Source: Paracidovorax konjaci (GTDB taxonomy: Bacteria; Pseudomonadota; Gammaproteobacteria; Burkholderiales; Burkholderiaceae_C). Taken from it: 64,000 nt of DNA. The stretch is taken from assembly GCF_900112675.1 (NCBI RefSeq), contig NZ_FOMQ01000001.1, positions 186,001 to 250,000 on the forward strand. The letters run 5' to 3'. The position numbers and the translations under genes were made by a program. Positions 18,747 to 27,873 of the stretch are shown piece by piece; the stretch's first letter is position 1, and each line of letters begins with the position of its first letter. The notes below the pieces were generated by a model. It was not told where the DNA came from and searched no databases. It was given only the letters and a program-made list of their open reading frames with translations.

Positions 18747-19118
18747 AGGGATGACGAGTGTGCGGAGTGGGTGGGCAGGAAAAGTCCGGTCGAGCTTACT
18801 GCAAGGCCCGCGGCGCCGATGGGGCCGCTCCATGCGTTGTACGCATGGGATGCCCATGTCCTGCCGGGGTGGCGGCAGGCCCTCGCGGAGGCCCCGGATA
18901 CGGGGCCGCAGGGGCGGCTGGTGTGGTGGCCGGCGGGGCGGGCCACGCGGCGGGGTGCGGCAGGAAGGACGCGACGGGCGCCATGGAGAAAAGGATAGCC
19001 ACGGGCAGTGAGGGAGGCGGGCAGGATACCGGATTCGGCGCCTGCCGTGACGGTATCCCGACCGGGCGCGTGGGCGGGCGGTGATGCGCGCCGCAGGCCC
19101 CGGGCAGGGCCTGGCGCT
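18747..19118. other. Intergenic region upstream of maeB
   Basis: About 370 GC-rich bases between maeB and the GntR gene further upstream on the same strand. No gene, RNA or clear terminator is seen. It presumably contains the maeB promoter. Confidence 0.4.
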
Positions 19119-19925
19119 TCAGGCCAGCAACGCCTTGACCAGGTCGAGCTGCCGGTCGGCCCGCTCGGCGTCCAGCTCCAGGCTGGACTCGATGCGCGCG
19201 AGGTGGTCCACCATGCACGCGACCGCGGCCTCGGCATCGCCCTTGCGGCATATGCGCAGGAACTCGGCATGCTCGCCGGACGAGCAGTGCGGATCGTTCG
19301 ACGAGTGGTAGAGCATGGCGATGAGCGAACTGCGCGCCACCAGTTCGCCGATCAGCTGGGCCAGCGTCTGGTTGCCGGTGGCCTCGGCCAGCGCGACATG
19401 GAAGTCTCCCAGCAGCTTTTCCTGCACGCGGCCGGTCGTCGCGCTCAGCGTGGTGCGCTCGAAGCGGATGTGCTGCTCCAGCAGCTGGTACTCGGCCTTG
19501 CCCGCGCGCGCCACGAACAGGCGCACGACCTCGCTCTCCAGGATGCGGCGCACGGCGAACACCTCGCGCGCTTCCTGCACGCTCGGGCGGCTGACGAACG
19601 AGCCCTTGTCGGGGATCGTCTCGATCAGCCGGTCCTTGGCCAGCATCACCAGCGCCGCGCGCACCTTGGTGCGGCTCACCGAGTAGATGCGGCCGAGCGC
19701 TTCCTCGCGCAGCCAGGTGCCGGGGGGCAGCCGCTTCTCGACGATCGCGGTGGCCAGGTCGCGCGCGATGCCTTCGATGGACACCTGCGCCGCTTCGCGC
19801 GGAGCCGGCTCCGGCGCGGGAGCCTCCTGCGCCTTCGCCGGCGCGGCCGGCCGGCCGGCGCCCGTGCGCCGCGCGGGTCTGGGGGCGGAAGGCAGGGGTG
19901 GGGTGGTGGAAGCGGCGCGGGGCAT
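19119..19925 (-). CDS. GntR family regulator, FadR/FCD subgroup
   Basis: A 268-residue repressor-type protein. Residues 1-45 form a Pro/Ala/Arg-rich extension (PAAPAKAQEAPAPEPAPRE). The winged helix follows (ARDLATAIVEKRLPPGTWL, then LGRIYSVSRTKVRAALVML), and an FCD effector domain fills the rest (FAVRRILESEVVRLFVARAG, DFHVALAEATGNQTL, HAEFLRICRKGD). FCD proteins bind carboxylate or metabolite ligands through a metal site. It sits downstream of the racemase and permease genes on the same strand, so it may control them and respond to a ureide or purine product (inference). Confidence 0.9.
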   Translation of the reverse strand: MPRAASTTPPLPSAPRPARRTGAGRPAAPAKAQEAPAPEPAPREAAQVSIEGIARDLATAIVEKRLPPGTWLREEALGRIYSVSRTKVRAALVMLAKDRLIETIPDKGSFVSRPSVQEAREVFAVRRILESEVVRLFVARAGKAEYQLLEQHIRFERTTLSATTGRVQEKLLGDFHVALAEATGNQTLAQLIGELVARSSLIAMLYHSSNDPHCSSGEHAEFLRICRKGDAEAAVACMVDHLARIESSLELDAERADRQLDLVKALLA

Positions 19926-20050
19926 GGAGGGATTGTCGCGGCAAGCGTGGGGCGGGGGCGGAAAGCAGCGCCGCGGGCGGATCCGCCGACTGCGTGTCGG
20001 CCACTGCGCCCGCTGCTTCCGATGCGCCCATGGCGTCCGGCCGCTGCCGT

Positions 20051-20824
20051 TCAGGCCCGCCGGCGCGCTGGCGCTGGGGCGGGCTCCGATGCGGCCAGCG
20101 CGAAGCCTGCCAGCGCGCCGGCCATGGCCTTGGGCAGCGGGCGGGCCAGCTCGCCGTGCTTGCTGGTGGACAGCCGCAGCGCCACCAGCGATTCCACGAG
20201 CGTGGTGGCCGCCGCCACGCCATCGATCACCGGCACGCCCAGAATGCCTGCGATGTGGTCGCACAGGTCGGCCATGCCGGCGCAGCCCAGCACGATCGTG
20301 TCGCAGCCGTCCTCGGCCAGCGCGCGCCGGCACTCCTCGGTGATGCGCTCGCGTGCGCCCGAGCCCGGCACCTCCAGTTCCAGCACCGGCAGCTCGCAGG
20401 CTCGCACGTTGGCGCAGAAGCGCTCCATGCCGTAGATCTCGGCCAGGTGCCAGGCCTGGCCCATGGTGCGGCCGAGCGTGGTGACCACGGAAAAGCGCGA
20501 GCCCACCATGCTGGCCAGGTGCATGGCCGCCTCGGCGATGCCCAGCACGGGCCCGCGCGCGAGTTCGCGCGCCGCCTTGAGGCCCGGGTCGCCGAAGCAG
20601 GCGATCACGTAGCCGTCCACGCCGCGGGCCTCGCCCTGGGCGATCTCCTGCAGCAGGCCGGGCACGGCCAGCGCCTCGTCGTAGTGGCTTTCGATGGAGG
20701 CGGGGCCCATGGAGGGGCTGACGGCGATGATCTCGGTGCCCGGGCGCGCCACGGCGCGCGCGCAGGCACCGATCTTCTCGGTCATGCTCCAGGTGGTGTT
20801 GGGGTTGATGATCTGGATGCGCAC
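20051..20824 (-). CDS. hpxA: Asp/Glu/hydantoin racemase family, probable allantoin racemase
   Basis: A 257-residue cofactor-independent racemase. It begins MRIQIINPNTTWSMTEKIG, the classic hydantoin racemase opening, and has the two catalytic cysteines in YVIACFGDPGL and IVLGCAGMADL. In purine degraders the family member HpxA interconverts R- and S-allantoin. It lies 6 bases downstream of an NCS1 permease gene and near allantoinase and allantoate amidohydrolase genes, which favours allantoin over other 5-substituted hydantoins. The last 15 residues (SEPAPAPARRRA) are an unusual Ala/Pro/Arg tail. Confidence 0.85.
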   Translation of the reverse strand: MRIQIINPNTTWSMTEKIGACARAVARPGTEIIAVSPSMGPASIESHYDEALAVPGLLQEIAQGEARGVDGYVIACFGDPGLKAARELARGPVLGIAEAAMHLASMVGSRFSVVTTLGRTMGQAWHLAEIYGMERFCANVRACELPVLELEVPGSGARERITEECRRALAEDGCDTIVLGCAGMADLCDHIAGILGVPVIDGVAAATTLVESLVALRLSTSKHGELARPLPKAMAGALAGFALAASEPAPAPARRRA

Positions 20825-20830
20825 GGTGGT

Positions 20831-22339
20831 TCAGCCCTTTCGGTTCAATGCGAGGTAGATGACGAGGCCCAGGCCCATGCCGATGAACCAGGCATAGCTG
20901 GCGGCGCCGCGCCAGGCCGGCACGATCACGCAGAGGATGGGGATCAGCGCCGAGGGAACCATGGTGCGCACGGCCCGGGGGTTGTAGCCCTTGCTGTACC
21001 AGTAGCGGCCCCCGGGCTCCATGGTGTAGAGGTCGTCGACCACCACGTTCTGGCGCCGCACGAAGTAGTAGTCGGCGATCAGGATGCCGAACAGCGGTCC
21101 GATGAAGGAGCCCAGGATGTCCAGCGTGTAGTGGATCACCTGCGGATTGTTGTAGAGGTTCCAGGGCGTGATGAAGATCGAGCCCACGGCGGCGATCATG
21201 CCGCCCGTGCGCCAGCTGATGTGCTGCGGCGCCACGTTGGAGAAATCGAACGCCGGCGACACGAAATTGGCCACGATGTTGATGCCGATGGTCGCGATCA
21301 TGAAGGTGAGCGCGCCCAGCACCACGGCGGTGGTCGAATCGATGCGCCCCACGGTGTGCACCGGGTCGGTGATGAGTTCCCCGAACACGGGCAGCGTGGC
21401 GGCGGTGGTGATCACCGTGAGCAGCGAGAAGAACACGAAGTTGACCGGCAGGCCCCAGAAGTTGCCCTTCTTCACGGCATCGAAGCTCTTGCCGTAGCGC
21501 GAGAAATCGCCGAAGTTCAGCATCGGGCCGCTGAAGTAGCTCACCACCAGCGCGATGGCCGAGAGCATCACCGGCACCGCATCCCAGCCCTGGAAGCGCA
21601 CGCCGCCCAGGTTCAGGTCGATGTTCTTCCAGCCGGCCTTCCAGACCAGCCAGCCGCACAGGATGGCCATCACCACGTAGACACCGGGGCCTGCCCAGTC
21701 GATGAAGCGGCGGATGGCCTCCATGCCGTGCCAGAACACGAGCGCCTGCAGCACCCACATCACCATGAACGACACCCAGCCCAGCGTGGACAGGCCCACG
21801 AAGCCGTGCTGCGCCACATCGGCATACACGTCGAGCGAGGGGAAGAAATGCAGCGCCAGGATCATGAAGGCGCTGGAAGCCAGGTAGGTCTGGATGCCGT
21901 ACCACGCCACGGCGATCAGGCCGCGGATGATGGCCGGAATGTTCGCGCCCAGCACGCCGAAGGAGGCGCGGCAGATGACCGGGTAGGGCACGCCGGTCAC
22001 CTGGCTGGGCTTGGCGACCAGGTTGCAGAAGAACTGCACGATCACGATGCCCACCAGCAATGCCACCAGCACGTGCCAGCTGGAGAGGCCCAGCGCGAAC
22101 AGGCTGCCGGCGGTGACGTAGCCGCCCACGCTGTGCACGTCCGACATCCAGAACGCGAAGATGTTGTATTGCCCCCAGGTCTGCTTTTTCAGCGGCGCCA
22201 GGTCGTCGTTGGTCAGGCGCGGGTCGTAGCCGGGTTTGATGAGCGCGTTGCCGGAATGCGGCGATGCACTGGAAGGCGGGCGGGGCGGCTCGGTGGCCGC
22301 GGCGCTTGCAACGGTGTCGGGACTGCTGGCAATGGGCAT
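20831..22339 (-). CDS. NCS1 family permease, probable allantoin/hydantoin transporter
   Basis: A 502-residue inner-membrane protein of the nucleobase:cation symporter-1 family with about 12 membrane segments. Family features are NDDLAPLKKQTWGQYNIFAFWMSD near residue 45 (read in parts), GVPYPVICRASFGVLGANIPA, and SYFSGPMLNFGDFSRYGKS. The start at 22339 was chosen because GGAG lies 5 bases upstream (CAGGAGACACC). The racemase gene follows 6 bases downstream, so they form an operon. An inverted repeat with a TTTGTATACAAA core lies 50-90 bases upstream. Substrate assignment to allantoin or a hydantoin is from context. Confidence 0.88.
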   Translation of the reverse strand: MPIASSPDTVASAAATEPPRPPSSASPHSGNALIKPGYDPRLTNDDLAPLKKQTWGQYNIFAFWMSDVHSVGGYVTAGSLFALGLSSWHVLVALLVGIVIVQFFCNLVAKPSQVTGVPYPVICRASFGVLGANIPAIIRGLIAVAWYGIQTYLASSAFMILALHFFPSLDVYADVAQHGFVGLSTLGWVSFMVMWVLQALVFWHGMEAIRRFIDWAGPGVYVVMAILCGWLVWKAGWKNIDLNLGGVRFQGWDAVPVMLSAIALVVSYFSGPMLNFGDFSRYGKSFDAVKKGNFWGLPVNFVFFSLLTVITTAATLPVFGELITDPVHTVGRIDSTTAVVLGALTFMIATIGINIVANFVSPAFDFSNVAPQHISWRTGGMIAAVGSIFITPWNLYNNPQVIHYTLDILGSFIGPLFGILIADYYFVRRQNVVVDDLYTMEPGGRYWYSKGYNPRAVRTMVPSALIPILCVIVPAWRGAASYAWFIGMGLGLVIYLALNRKG

Positions 22340-22387
22340 GGTGTCTCCTGGTTGCATGGCCCGTAACCTGTGGAATGCGGCGGGCAT

Positions 22388-22426
22388 GAATGCATCCGAG
22401 TTTGTATACAAAAAATGGATGCATTC
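22388..22426 (-). promoter_or_regulatory. Operator-like inverted repeat upstream of the NCS1 permease
   Basis: A perfect 10-bp inverted repeat (GAATGCATCC at 22388-22397, GGATGCATTC at 22417-22426) encloses TTTGTATACAAA (22401-22412). GntR/FadR-type regulators commonly bind GTATAC-centred palindromes. Similar sequences lie before dctA (26515-26546) and between the third GntR gene and the glycerate kinase gene (31336-31372). Confidence 0.65.
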
Positions 22427-22558
22427 AAAGGCGCAATCGGGCGGCGGAGCTTGGTGCTTACCCGGTTGCCATTGGAGTGGCGCGGATGCAGGCAGGCGGC
22501 GCCTGCACGGGCCGGGCCGGGCCGGGTTGCAGAGGGGCGGGGTGCAGGCTGGGCGGGG

Positions 22559-23254
22559 TCAGCCGGCCGCCGGCCTGGCGGCGGCGGCCAGAGGCGCCAG
22601 CGAGTCGCGCAGCCGGTCGTGGGCCCGCGGCTGGCCGGGGTCCAGCGCGTCCTCGACATGCCCGATGTGCGCCAGCATGCGTTCGCGCGCCAGGGCGGTG
22701 TCGCCGGCCTCCAGGGCTTCCACGATGGCGGCATGCTCCGCGCAGGAAGCGCTGGCCTCGTGCCGCGACTGGTAGAGCGACGCTGCCAGCGTGGTGCGTG
22801 CCGTCAGGTCGCGCAGGATGTCGCTCAGGGTGCGGTGGCCCAGGGTTTCGGCCAGGCAGACGTGGAAGTCGGCCAGCAGGAATGCGCGGGTGGCCGCGTC
22901 CGCGCCGTCGATGGCCTGCCGTTCTTCGGCGATGTGCGCCCGCAGGCGGGGCACCACGCTGTGCTGCAATGGCCGGCCGGCCCCGGCCAGGATGCCCGAT
23001 TCGATGATGCGGCGGGCAGAAAAGGCATCGCGCGCGTCGTCCACCGACGGTTCCACCACGTACCAGCCGCGCCGCGGCCGCACTTCGATGAAGCCGCGCG
23101 CCTGCAATTGCATCAATGCCTCGCGCACCGTGGTTCGGCTCACGCCGAAGAGATCGGCCAGTTCCTGCTCGCCCAGCCGTTCGCCGGGTGCGAGCTTCTG
23201 CGCCAGGATGGACTCGACGACCTGCTGCGCGATCTGGCTCTGGCTGGTGCCCAT
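22559..23254 (-). CDS. GntR family regulator, FadR/FCD subgroup
   Basis: A 231-residue regulator. The winged helix reads IAQQVVESILAQKLAPGERL and LADLFGVSRTTVREALMQL, followed by the wing RPRRGWYVVEPS. The FCD domain follows (FSARRIIESGILAGAG, DFHVCLAETLGHRTL, HAAIVEALEAGD). It is one of three GntR regulators in a 12-kb stretch; the other two (19119 and 30647) share its architecture but not close sequence. It sits between the permease operon and a chemoreceptor gene. Candidate targets are the promoters with the GTATAC-like motif. Confidence 0.9.
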   Translation of the reverse strand: MGTSQSQIAQQVVESILAQKLAPGERLGEQELADLFGVSRTTVREALMQLQARGFIEVRPRRGWYVVEPSVDDARDAFSARRIIESGILAGAGRPLQHSVVPRLRAHIAEERQAIDGADAATRAFLLADFHVCLAETLGHRTLSDILRDLTARTTLAASLYQSRHEASASCAEHAAIVEALEAGDTALARERMLAHIGHVEDALDPGQPRAHDRLRDSLAPLAAAARPAAG

Positions 23255-23276
23255 CGGCCTCCGTGGCGAATGCGGG

Positions 23277-25112
23277 TCAGCGCGGCAACGCCAGATGCGC
23301 CGGGCCCTGCGCGCCATCGCCGTCGAGCGTGAAGCCCGCCACCGTGCGCGAGAGGTTGTGCGCCTGGTCGTTGAGCACGCCGGATGCGGCGGTGGATTCC
23401 TCCACCAGCGCGGCGTTCTGCTGCGTGGCGCGGTCCATCTCGGCCACGGCCTGGTTGATCTGGCCGATGCCGGCGCTCTGCTCCGCCATGGAGCCGTTGA
23501 TCTCTCCGATGATCTGCGTCACGCGCTGGATGCCGTCCACGATCTCGCCCATGGTTTCGCCCGCGGCGCGCACGCGCTGCGTGCCCGTGACCACGCTGGC
23601 GCCCGAGGCGTCGATGAGCGTCTTGATCTCCTTGGCGGCTTCGGCGCTGCGCTGCGCGAGGCTGCGCACCTCGCCGGCCACCACGGCGAAGCCACGGCCT
23701 TGTTCGCCCGCACGGGCCGCTTCGACCGCGGCGTTCAGCGCCAGGATGTTGGTCTGGAAGGCGATGGAATCGATCACGCCGATGATCTCGCCGATCTTCG
23801 ACGAGGCCTTGGAGATGTCGTCCATGGTGCTCACCGCGCCGGCGACGACCTCGCCACCTTTGAGCGCGGAGGCACTGGCCGAATTGGCGAGGCGCGTGGC
23901 CTGGGCCGCCGCATCGGCCGACTGCTTCACGGTGACCGTGAGCTGCGACAGCGAGGCGGAGGTCTCCTGCAGTGCGCTGGCCGAACCCTCGGTGCGGTTG
24001 GAGAGGTCCTGGTTGCCGGCGCGGATCTCGTCGGTGGCGGTCTTCATCGACTCGACGCCGTGGCGCACGTCCTTGAGCACCGTGGCGATCTGCTCCACGA
24101 ACGCGTTGAACGAGGAGCCGATCTGCGCGACCTCGTCGCGGCCCGACACGGGCAGCCGCTGGGTGAGGTCGCCGCCGCCCGAGCCGATGCGGTCCATGGC
24201 GTCGCGCACCTGCGAGAGGCGGCGGAACGAGGTGGCCGTCAGCAGGGCCGATACGCCGGCCGCGGCCAGGGCGAGCAGCACGATGGCGATGGCCAGGGTC
24301 TGCAGCACGCTGCGCAGGCCCGCCGTGGCCTCGCCCTTGTCGAGCGCCACGATCAGGGTCCAGTCGGTGCCCTGCACGGGGCGCCCCCGCAGCAGCTTGG
24401 GCGAGCCGCCCATCTCGACTTCGAGCGGGCGGCTCGCCGTGGCCAGCGAAGCCAGGGTGGCGGGGGTCAGCAGGGGGGAGATATCGGTGGCGGGCTTGAG
24501 CGCCAGCTTGGCATCGGCATGGGCCAGCACTTGGCCGTCGCTGTTGACCACGAAGCCCAGGCTGCTCGGCGTGGGGCGGATGGCTGCGACCACCTCGCGC
24601 ACGCCATCGAGCGGCACGGCGCCGCTCAGCACGCCTTCGAGCTTGCCGCTGCGCAGCAGCGGGGCGACGAAGGCCACGTAGGGCACGCCCGTGGTGGAGT
24701 CGCCATAGGGCTTGGTGACGGCCAGCTTGCCGGCCTGCACGCCGGTCTTGTACCAGGGCCGCGCCGTGGGGTCGTAGCCCGGCGCGGTCTTGGTGGTGGA
24801 GAAGAAGGTCTTGTCTTCCCAGCCCACCGTGGTGATCGGGAAACCGTTGGCCTTGCCCATGTGCGCGACGAAGCCCTGCGGATCGCCGTGTTCGATCACC
24901 GCGGCCGTGGCGTTCACCGCGGACGCCTTGGCTGCCACCCACTGGTCGATGGCCATCGTGTTGCCGGCAGCGACGGCGTCCAGATCCTGCTCGATGGTCT
25001 GGAAGGTGCTGGCGCGGGTGATGGTGTAGGTGGCGGCTCCTGTGACCGCCAGGGCGCAGACCACGGTGGCAGTGCTGATGAACAGGATCTTGGAACGCAA
25101 TGTCTGGAGCAT
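23277..25112 (-). CDS. Methyl-accepting chemotaxis protein with dCache sensor
   Basis: A 611-residue inner-membrane chemoreceptor. TM1 is at about residues 8-28 ([19 protein letters not shown]). A periplasmic dCache domain follows ([44 protein letters not shown]). TM2 is near residues 275-295 ([18 protein letters not shown]), then HAMP, then the signalling hairpin with the conserved tip [37 protein letters not shown] (quoted family tip, read at about residues 420-460). The final residues lack a CheR-docking pentapeptide. Its place in the cluster suggests that it senses a purine breakdown product or dicarboxylate, by inference only. Confidence 0.94.
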   Translation of the reverse strand: MLQTLRSKILFISTATVVCALAVTGAATYTITRASTFQTIEQDLDAVAAGNTMAIDQWVAAKASAVNATAAVIEHGDPQGFVAHMGKANGFPITTVGWEDKTFFSTTKTAPGYDPTARPWYKTGVQAGKLAVTKPYGDSTTGVPYVAFVAPLLRSGKLEGVLSGAVPLDGVREVVAAIRPTPSSLGFVVNSDGQVLAHADAKLALKPATDISPLLTPATLASLATASRPLEVEMGGSPKLLRGRPVQGTDWTLIVALDKGEATAGLRSVLQTLAIAIVLLALAAAGVSALLTATSFRRLSQVRDAMDRIGSGGGDLTQRLPVSGRDEVAQIGSSFNAFVEQIATVLKDVRHGVESMKTATDEIRAGNQDLSNRTEGSASALQETSASLSQLTVTVKQSADAAAQATRLANSASASALKGGEVVAGAVSTMDDISKASSKIGEIIGVIDSIAFQTNILALNAAVEAARAGEQGRGFAVVAGEVRSLAQRSAEAAKEIKTLIDASGASVVTGTQRVRAAGETMGEIVDGIQRVTQIIGEINGSMAEQSAGIGQINQAVAEMDRATQQNAALVEESTAASGVLNDQAHNLSRTVAGFTLDGDGAQGPAHLALPR

Positions 25113-25202
25113 GGCTAGGCCTTCATGCAATGAAGCGCTTCATTACACCGCAGCTTTGTTTCTTTTGTTTACGTATTACCCGCAGTGTTGCAAATGCGCT
25201 CG

Positions 25203-26480
25203 TCAGGCATTGGGCGGAACTTCGCGCTGGTCCAGCACGGCATGGGCGCGGTCGCGGTCGATGTCACCCTCCCAGGCGGCGATGGCCACGGTGGCCACGC
25301 AGTTGCCGATCAGGTTGCCCAGCGCCCGGGCGATGCCCATGAACCAGTCCACCGAGAGCACGAGCACCAGGCCGATGGCCGGGATGGCAGGAATGGCATG
25401 CAGCGTGGCGGCCAGCACCACGATCGCCGAGCCGGGCACCCCGTGCGCCCCCTTGGAGGTCACCAGGGAGATGGCCAGGATCGTCAGCAGGTCGGTCATG
25501 GTGATGGGCGTGTTGGTCGCCTGGGCGATGAACACGGCCGCGAGCGTGATGTAGATGGAGAACGCGTCCAGGTTGAACGAATACCCCGTGGGGATGACCA
25601 GACCCACGGTCGAATCGCGCACGCCCATGTGCTTGAGCTTGGCCATGACCTGGGGCAGCACGCTGTCGGACGACGTGGTGGCGAAGACGACCGCCAGCTC
25701 CTCGCGCAGGTAGCGCAGCAGCTTGAAGAGGCTGAAGCCCGAGAACCGCATGATCAGCCCCAGCACGACGGCCACGAACAGGAACACGGCCAGGTAGAAG
25801 AGGCCCACCAGCATGCCCAGTTGCTTGAGCGAGCCGATGCCGTACTTGCCGACGGTGAACGCGATGGCGCCGAGCACGCCCAGCGGCGCCAGCTGGATGA
25901 TGAGGCCCATCGCCTTGAACAGCACGGCCGAGAAGTCTTCGATCAGGCCCACGACGCGTGCCCCGCGCTCGCCCACCAGCGCCAGTGCGCAGCCGAAGAT
26001 GATCGAGAACAGCAGCACCTGGAGCACGTCGCCCGAAGAGAACGCGCTGACCGCGGTGGTGGGAATGAGCTTGAGCAGGAAATCGCTGAAGCCGCCCCCC
26101 GAGAGCTTGTTGGCGTTGTCCGCATAGGCGCTCATGGCGGAGGCATCGAGGGCCCGCGGGTCCACGTTCATGCCCACGCCGGGCTCGAACACGAAGGCGA
26201 GCACCAGCCCCAGCCCCAGCGCGATGGTGGTGACCACCTCGAAGTAGATGAGCGACTTGATGCCGACGCGGCCCACCCGCTTCAGGTCGCCCGTGCCGGC
26301 GATGCCATGCACCACGACGCAGAACACCACCAGCGGGATGAGCATCTTGATGAGCTTGATGAAGCCATCGCCCAGCGGCTTGAGCTGCACGGCCCACTGG
26401 GGCCACACGAGCCCCACGATGACACCTGCGATGAGGGCCAGCACGACGCGGCCGAAGAGGGAGCGGAAGAAGCGTTGCAT
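25203..26480 (-). CDS. dctA: C4-dicarboxylate transporter DctA
   Basis: A 425-residue inner-membrane proton- or sodium-coupled symporter of the glutamate/dicarboxylate family (DAACS). The start MQRFFRSLFGRVVLALIAGV is typical. The re-entrant loop serine-rich motif is FATTSSDSVLPQVM, and the substrate region VIPTGYSFNLDAFSIYITLAAVFIAQAT is seen in two adjoining parts, followed by LLTILAISLVTSKGAHGVPGS. It imports succinate, fumarate or malate. It lies in the purine cluster and has the TACAAAAAATG-like operator upstream, so it may be co-controlled with the NCS1 permease. Confidence 0.92.
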   Translation of the reverse strand: MQRFFRSLFGRVVLALIAGVIVGLVWPQWAVQLKPLGDGFIKLIKMLIPLVVFCVVVHGIAGTGDLKRVGRVGIKSLIYFEVVTTIALGLGLVLAFVFEPGVGMNVDPRALDASAMSAYADNANKLSGGGFSDFLLKLIPTTAVSAFSSGDVLQVLLFSIIFGCALALVGERGARVVGLIEDFSAVLFKAMGLIIQLAPLGVLGAIAFTVGKYGIGSLKQLGMLVGLFYLAVFLFVAVVLGLIMRFSGFSLFKLLRYLREELAVVFATTSSDSVLPQVMAKLKHMGVRDSTVGLVIPTGYSFNLDAFSIYITLAAVFIAQATNTPITMTDLLTILAISLVTSKGAHGVPGSAIVVLAATLHAIPAIPAIGLVLVLSVDWFMGIARALGNLIGNCVATVAIAAWEGDIDRDRAHAVLDQREVPPNA

Positions 26481-26514
26481 GGAGGGTTCCCGGCTGTGGG
26501 CGCAGTTGTGCGCC

Positions 26515-26546
26515 AAACTTGCATACAAAAAATGTAGACATGAAAC
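26515..26546 (-). promoter_or_regulatory. Operator-like sequence upstream of dctA
   Basis: The plus strand contains CTTGCATACAAAAAATG followed by TAGACATGAAAC. Aligned with the site before the NCS1 permease it shares TTG-ATACAAAAAATG and the downstream CAT and AAA positions. A GntR-family target is the likely reading. Confidence 0.5.
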
Positions 26547-26592
26547 GGCCGAGCGCGCTGCGGGTATTCCCGGGGTGTGGCGCGTGCGCACG

Positions 26593-26618
26593 AAAAAAAG
26601 CCGGGCACGCGGCCCGGC
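26593..26618 (-). terminator. Terminator after the puuE/uraD-allC/M20 operon
   Basis: GCCGGGC (26600-26606), a 5-base loop and GCCCGGC (26612-26618), preceded on the plus strand by seven A residues. Read leftwards it is a hairpin followed by T7, directly after the M20 gene stop. Confidence 0.85.
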
Positions 26619-26643
26619 AAGAGAGAAAAGCGTGTGCGGCGCG

Positions 26644-27873
26644 CTACGCGGCGAGCAGGTCGTGCAATGCGCGGGCGATCACCTTGGTGGCACGCCGGAG
26701 GTCCTCGAGTTCCACCCGCTCGTCGGCGCGCTTGGCGTGCGATTCGAGCACCGTGCGCGGCCCCGCGCCGTAGATCACGCCCGGAATGCCGCGCTCCACG
26801 TACAGGCGCACATCGGTGTAGAGGGGCGTGCCCAGGGCCGGGGGGCGTTCGCCGATCACGGCCTCTGCGTGGCGCTGCAGGGCTTCCACGAGCGGGCGGT
26901 TGCCCTCGAGCGGGGTCATCGCGTTGGCCAGCAGCAGGCGGCGCACCTCCACGCGGATGCCCTCCAAGCCCGCGGCGGCCTCGTCGATCACGCGGCGGAT
27001 GGTGGCCTCCACCTCGGCGGGGTTCTCCTCGGGGATCATGCGGCGATCCAGCTTGAAGGACACCTTGCCGGGCACGACGTTGGTGTTGGTGCCGCCCTCG
27101 ATGCGCCCCACGTTCAGGTAGGGGTGGCGGATGCCGGGCACCTGCGAGGTGATGCCCTGGTAGAGGAGGTTCTGTGCATAGAGCGCGTTCAGCACGTGCA
27201 CGGCGCCCTGCAGCGCGTCCACGCCCGTGTGCGGCACGGCGGCGTGGGCCATCTTGCCGTGCACGGTCACCTCCATCTGCAGGCAGCCGTTGTGCGCGGT
27301 GACCACCTCGTAGCTGAAGCCCGCGGCGATCAGCAGGTCGGGCTTCGTGAGGCCTTCGCGCAGCAGCCAGCCGGGGCCGAGTTCGCCGCCGAATTCCTCG
27401 TCGTACGTGAAGTGCAGTTCCACCGCGCCGCGCTCGGGGCGGGCCACGGCCTCCAGCGCACGCACCGCGAAGGTGAACGACGCGAAATCGCTCTTGCTCA
27501 CGGCCGTGGCGCGCCCGTACATGCGGCCGCCTTCGATTTCCGCGCCGTAGGGGTCGTGCGTCCAGCCCTCGCCCGGGGGCACCACGTCGCCGTGGGCGTT
27601 GAGCGCGATGGTGCGGCCGCCGGATCCGTACGGCCGGCGCACGATGAGGTTGGTGATCGACTCCATGCCGTAGGCACGCACCTCGGCCTCGGGCACGGGG
27701 TGCTTTTCTGCCGTGTAGCCGAAGTCCTGGAGCAGTTCGGCGGTGCGCTCGGCGTGGGGGGCGTTGTTGCCGGGGGGCGTGTCGGTCGGCACGCGCACGA
27801 GGGACTGCAGGAACTGCACTTCCTCGTCGAAATGCTGGTCGATCCAGGCGTCGATGTGGGCGTAGGTGCTCAT
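26644..27873 (-). CDS. M20 family metallohydrolase (ArgE/DapE/CPG2-like)
   Basis: A 409-residue zinc-dependent amidohydrolase. Metal-site motifs are visible: ALNAHGDVVPPG (His and Asp), TYDEEFGGELGP (Glu pair), and TVLESHAKRADE (C-terminal His). The dimerisation domain includes VTVHGKMAHAAVPHTGVDA. The start overlaps the stop of the upstream uraD-allC gene (ATGA), so expression is coupled to allantoate breakdown. Because the last ureide steps (ureidoglycine or ureidoglycolate hydrolysis) lack another gene here, this hydrolase is a candidate, although it could equally act on an N-carbamoyl or N-acyl amino acid. It is separate in sequence from the AllC-type M20 enzyme beside it. Confidence 0.88.
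   Translation of the reverse strand: MSTYAHIDAWIDQHFDEEVQFLQSLVRVPTDTPPGNNAPHAERTAELLQDFGYTAEKHPVPEAEVRAYGMESITNLIVRRPYGSGGRTIALNAHGDVVPPGEGWTHDPYGAEIEGGRMYGRATAVSKSDFASFTFAVRALEAVARPERGAVELHFTYDEEFGGELGPGWLLREGLTKPDLLIAAGFSYEVVTAHNGCLQMEVTVHGKMAHAAVPHTGVDALQGAVHVLNALYAQNLLYQGITSQVPGIRHPYLNVGRIEGGTNTNVVPGKVSFKLDRRMIPEENPAEVEATIRRVIDEAAAGLEGIRVEVRRLLLANAMTPLEGNRPLVEALQRHAEAVIGERPPALGTPLYTDVRLYVERGIPGVIYGAGPRTVLESHAKRADERVELEDLRRATKVIARALHDLLAA

Noticed and set aside
16461-18998. 845-codon plus-strand frame antisense to maeB
   Set aside because: maeB on the minus strand is unmistakable through its domain motifs; the opposite frame is low-complexity His/Val/Gly/Arg sequence.
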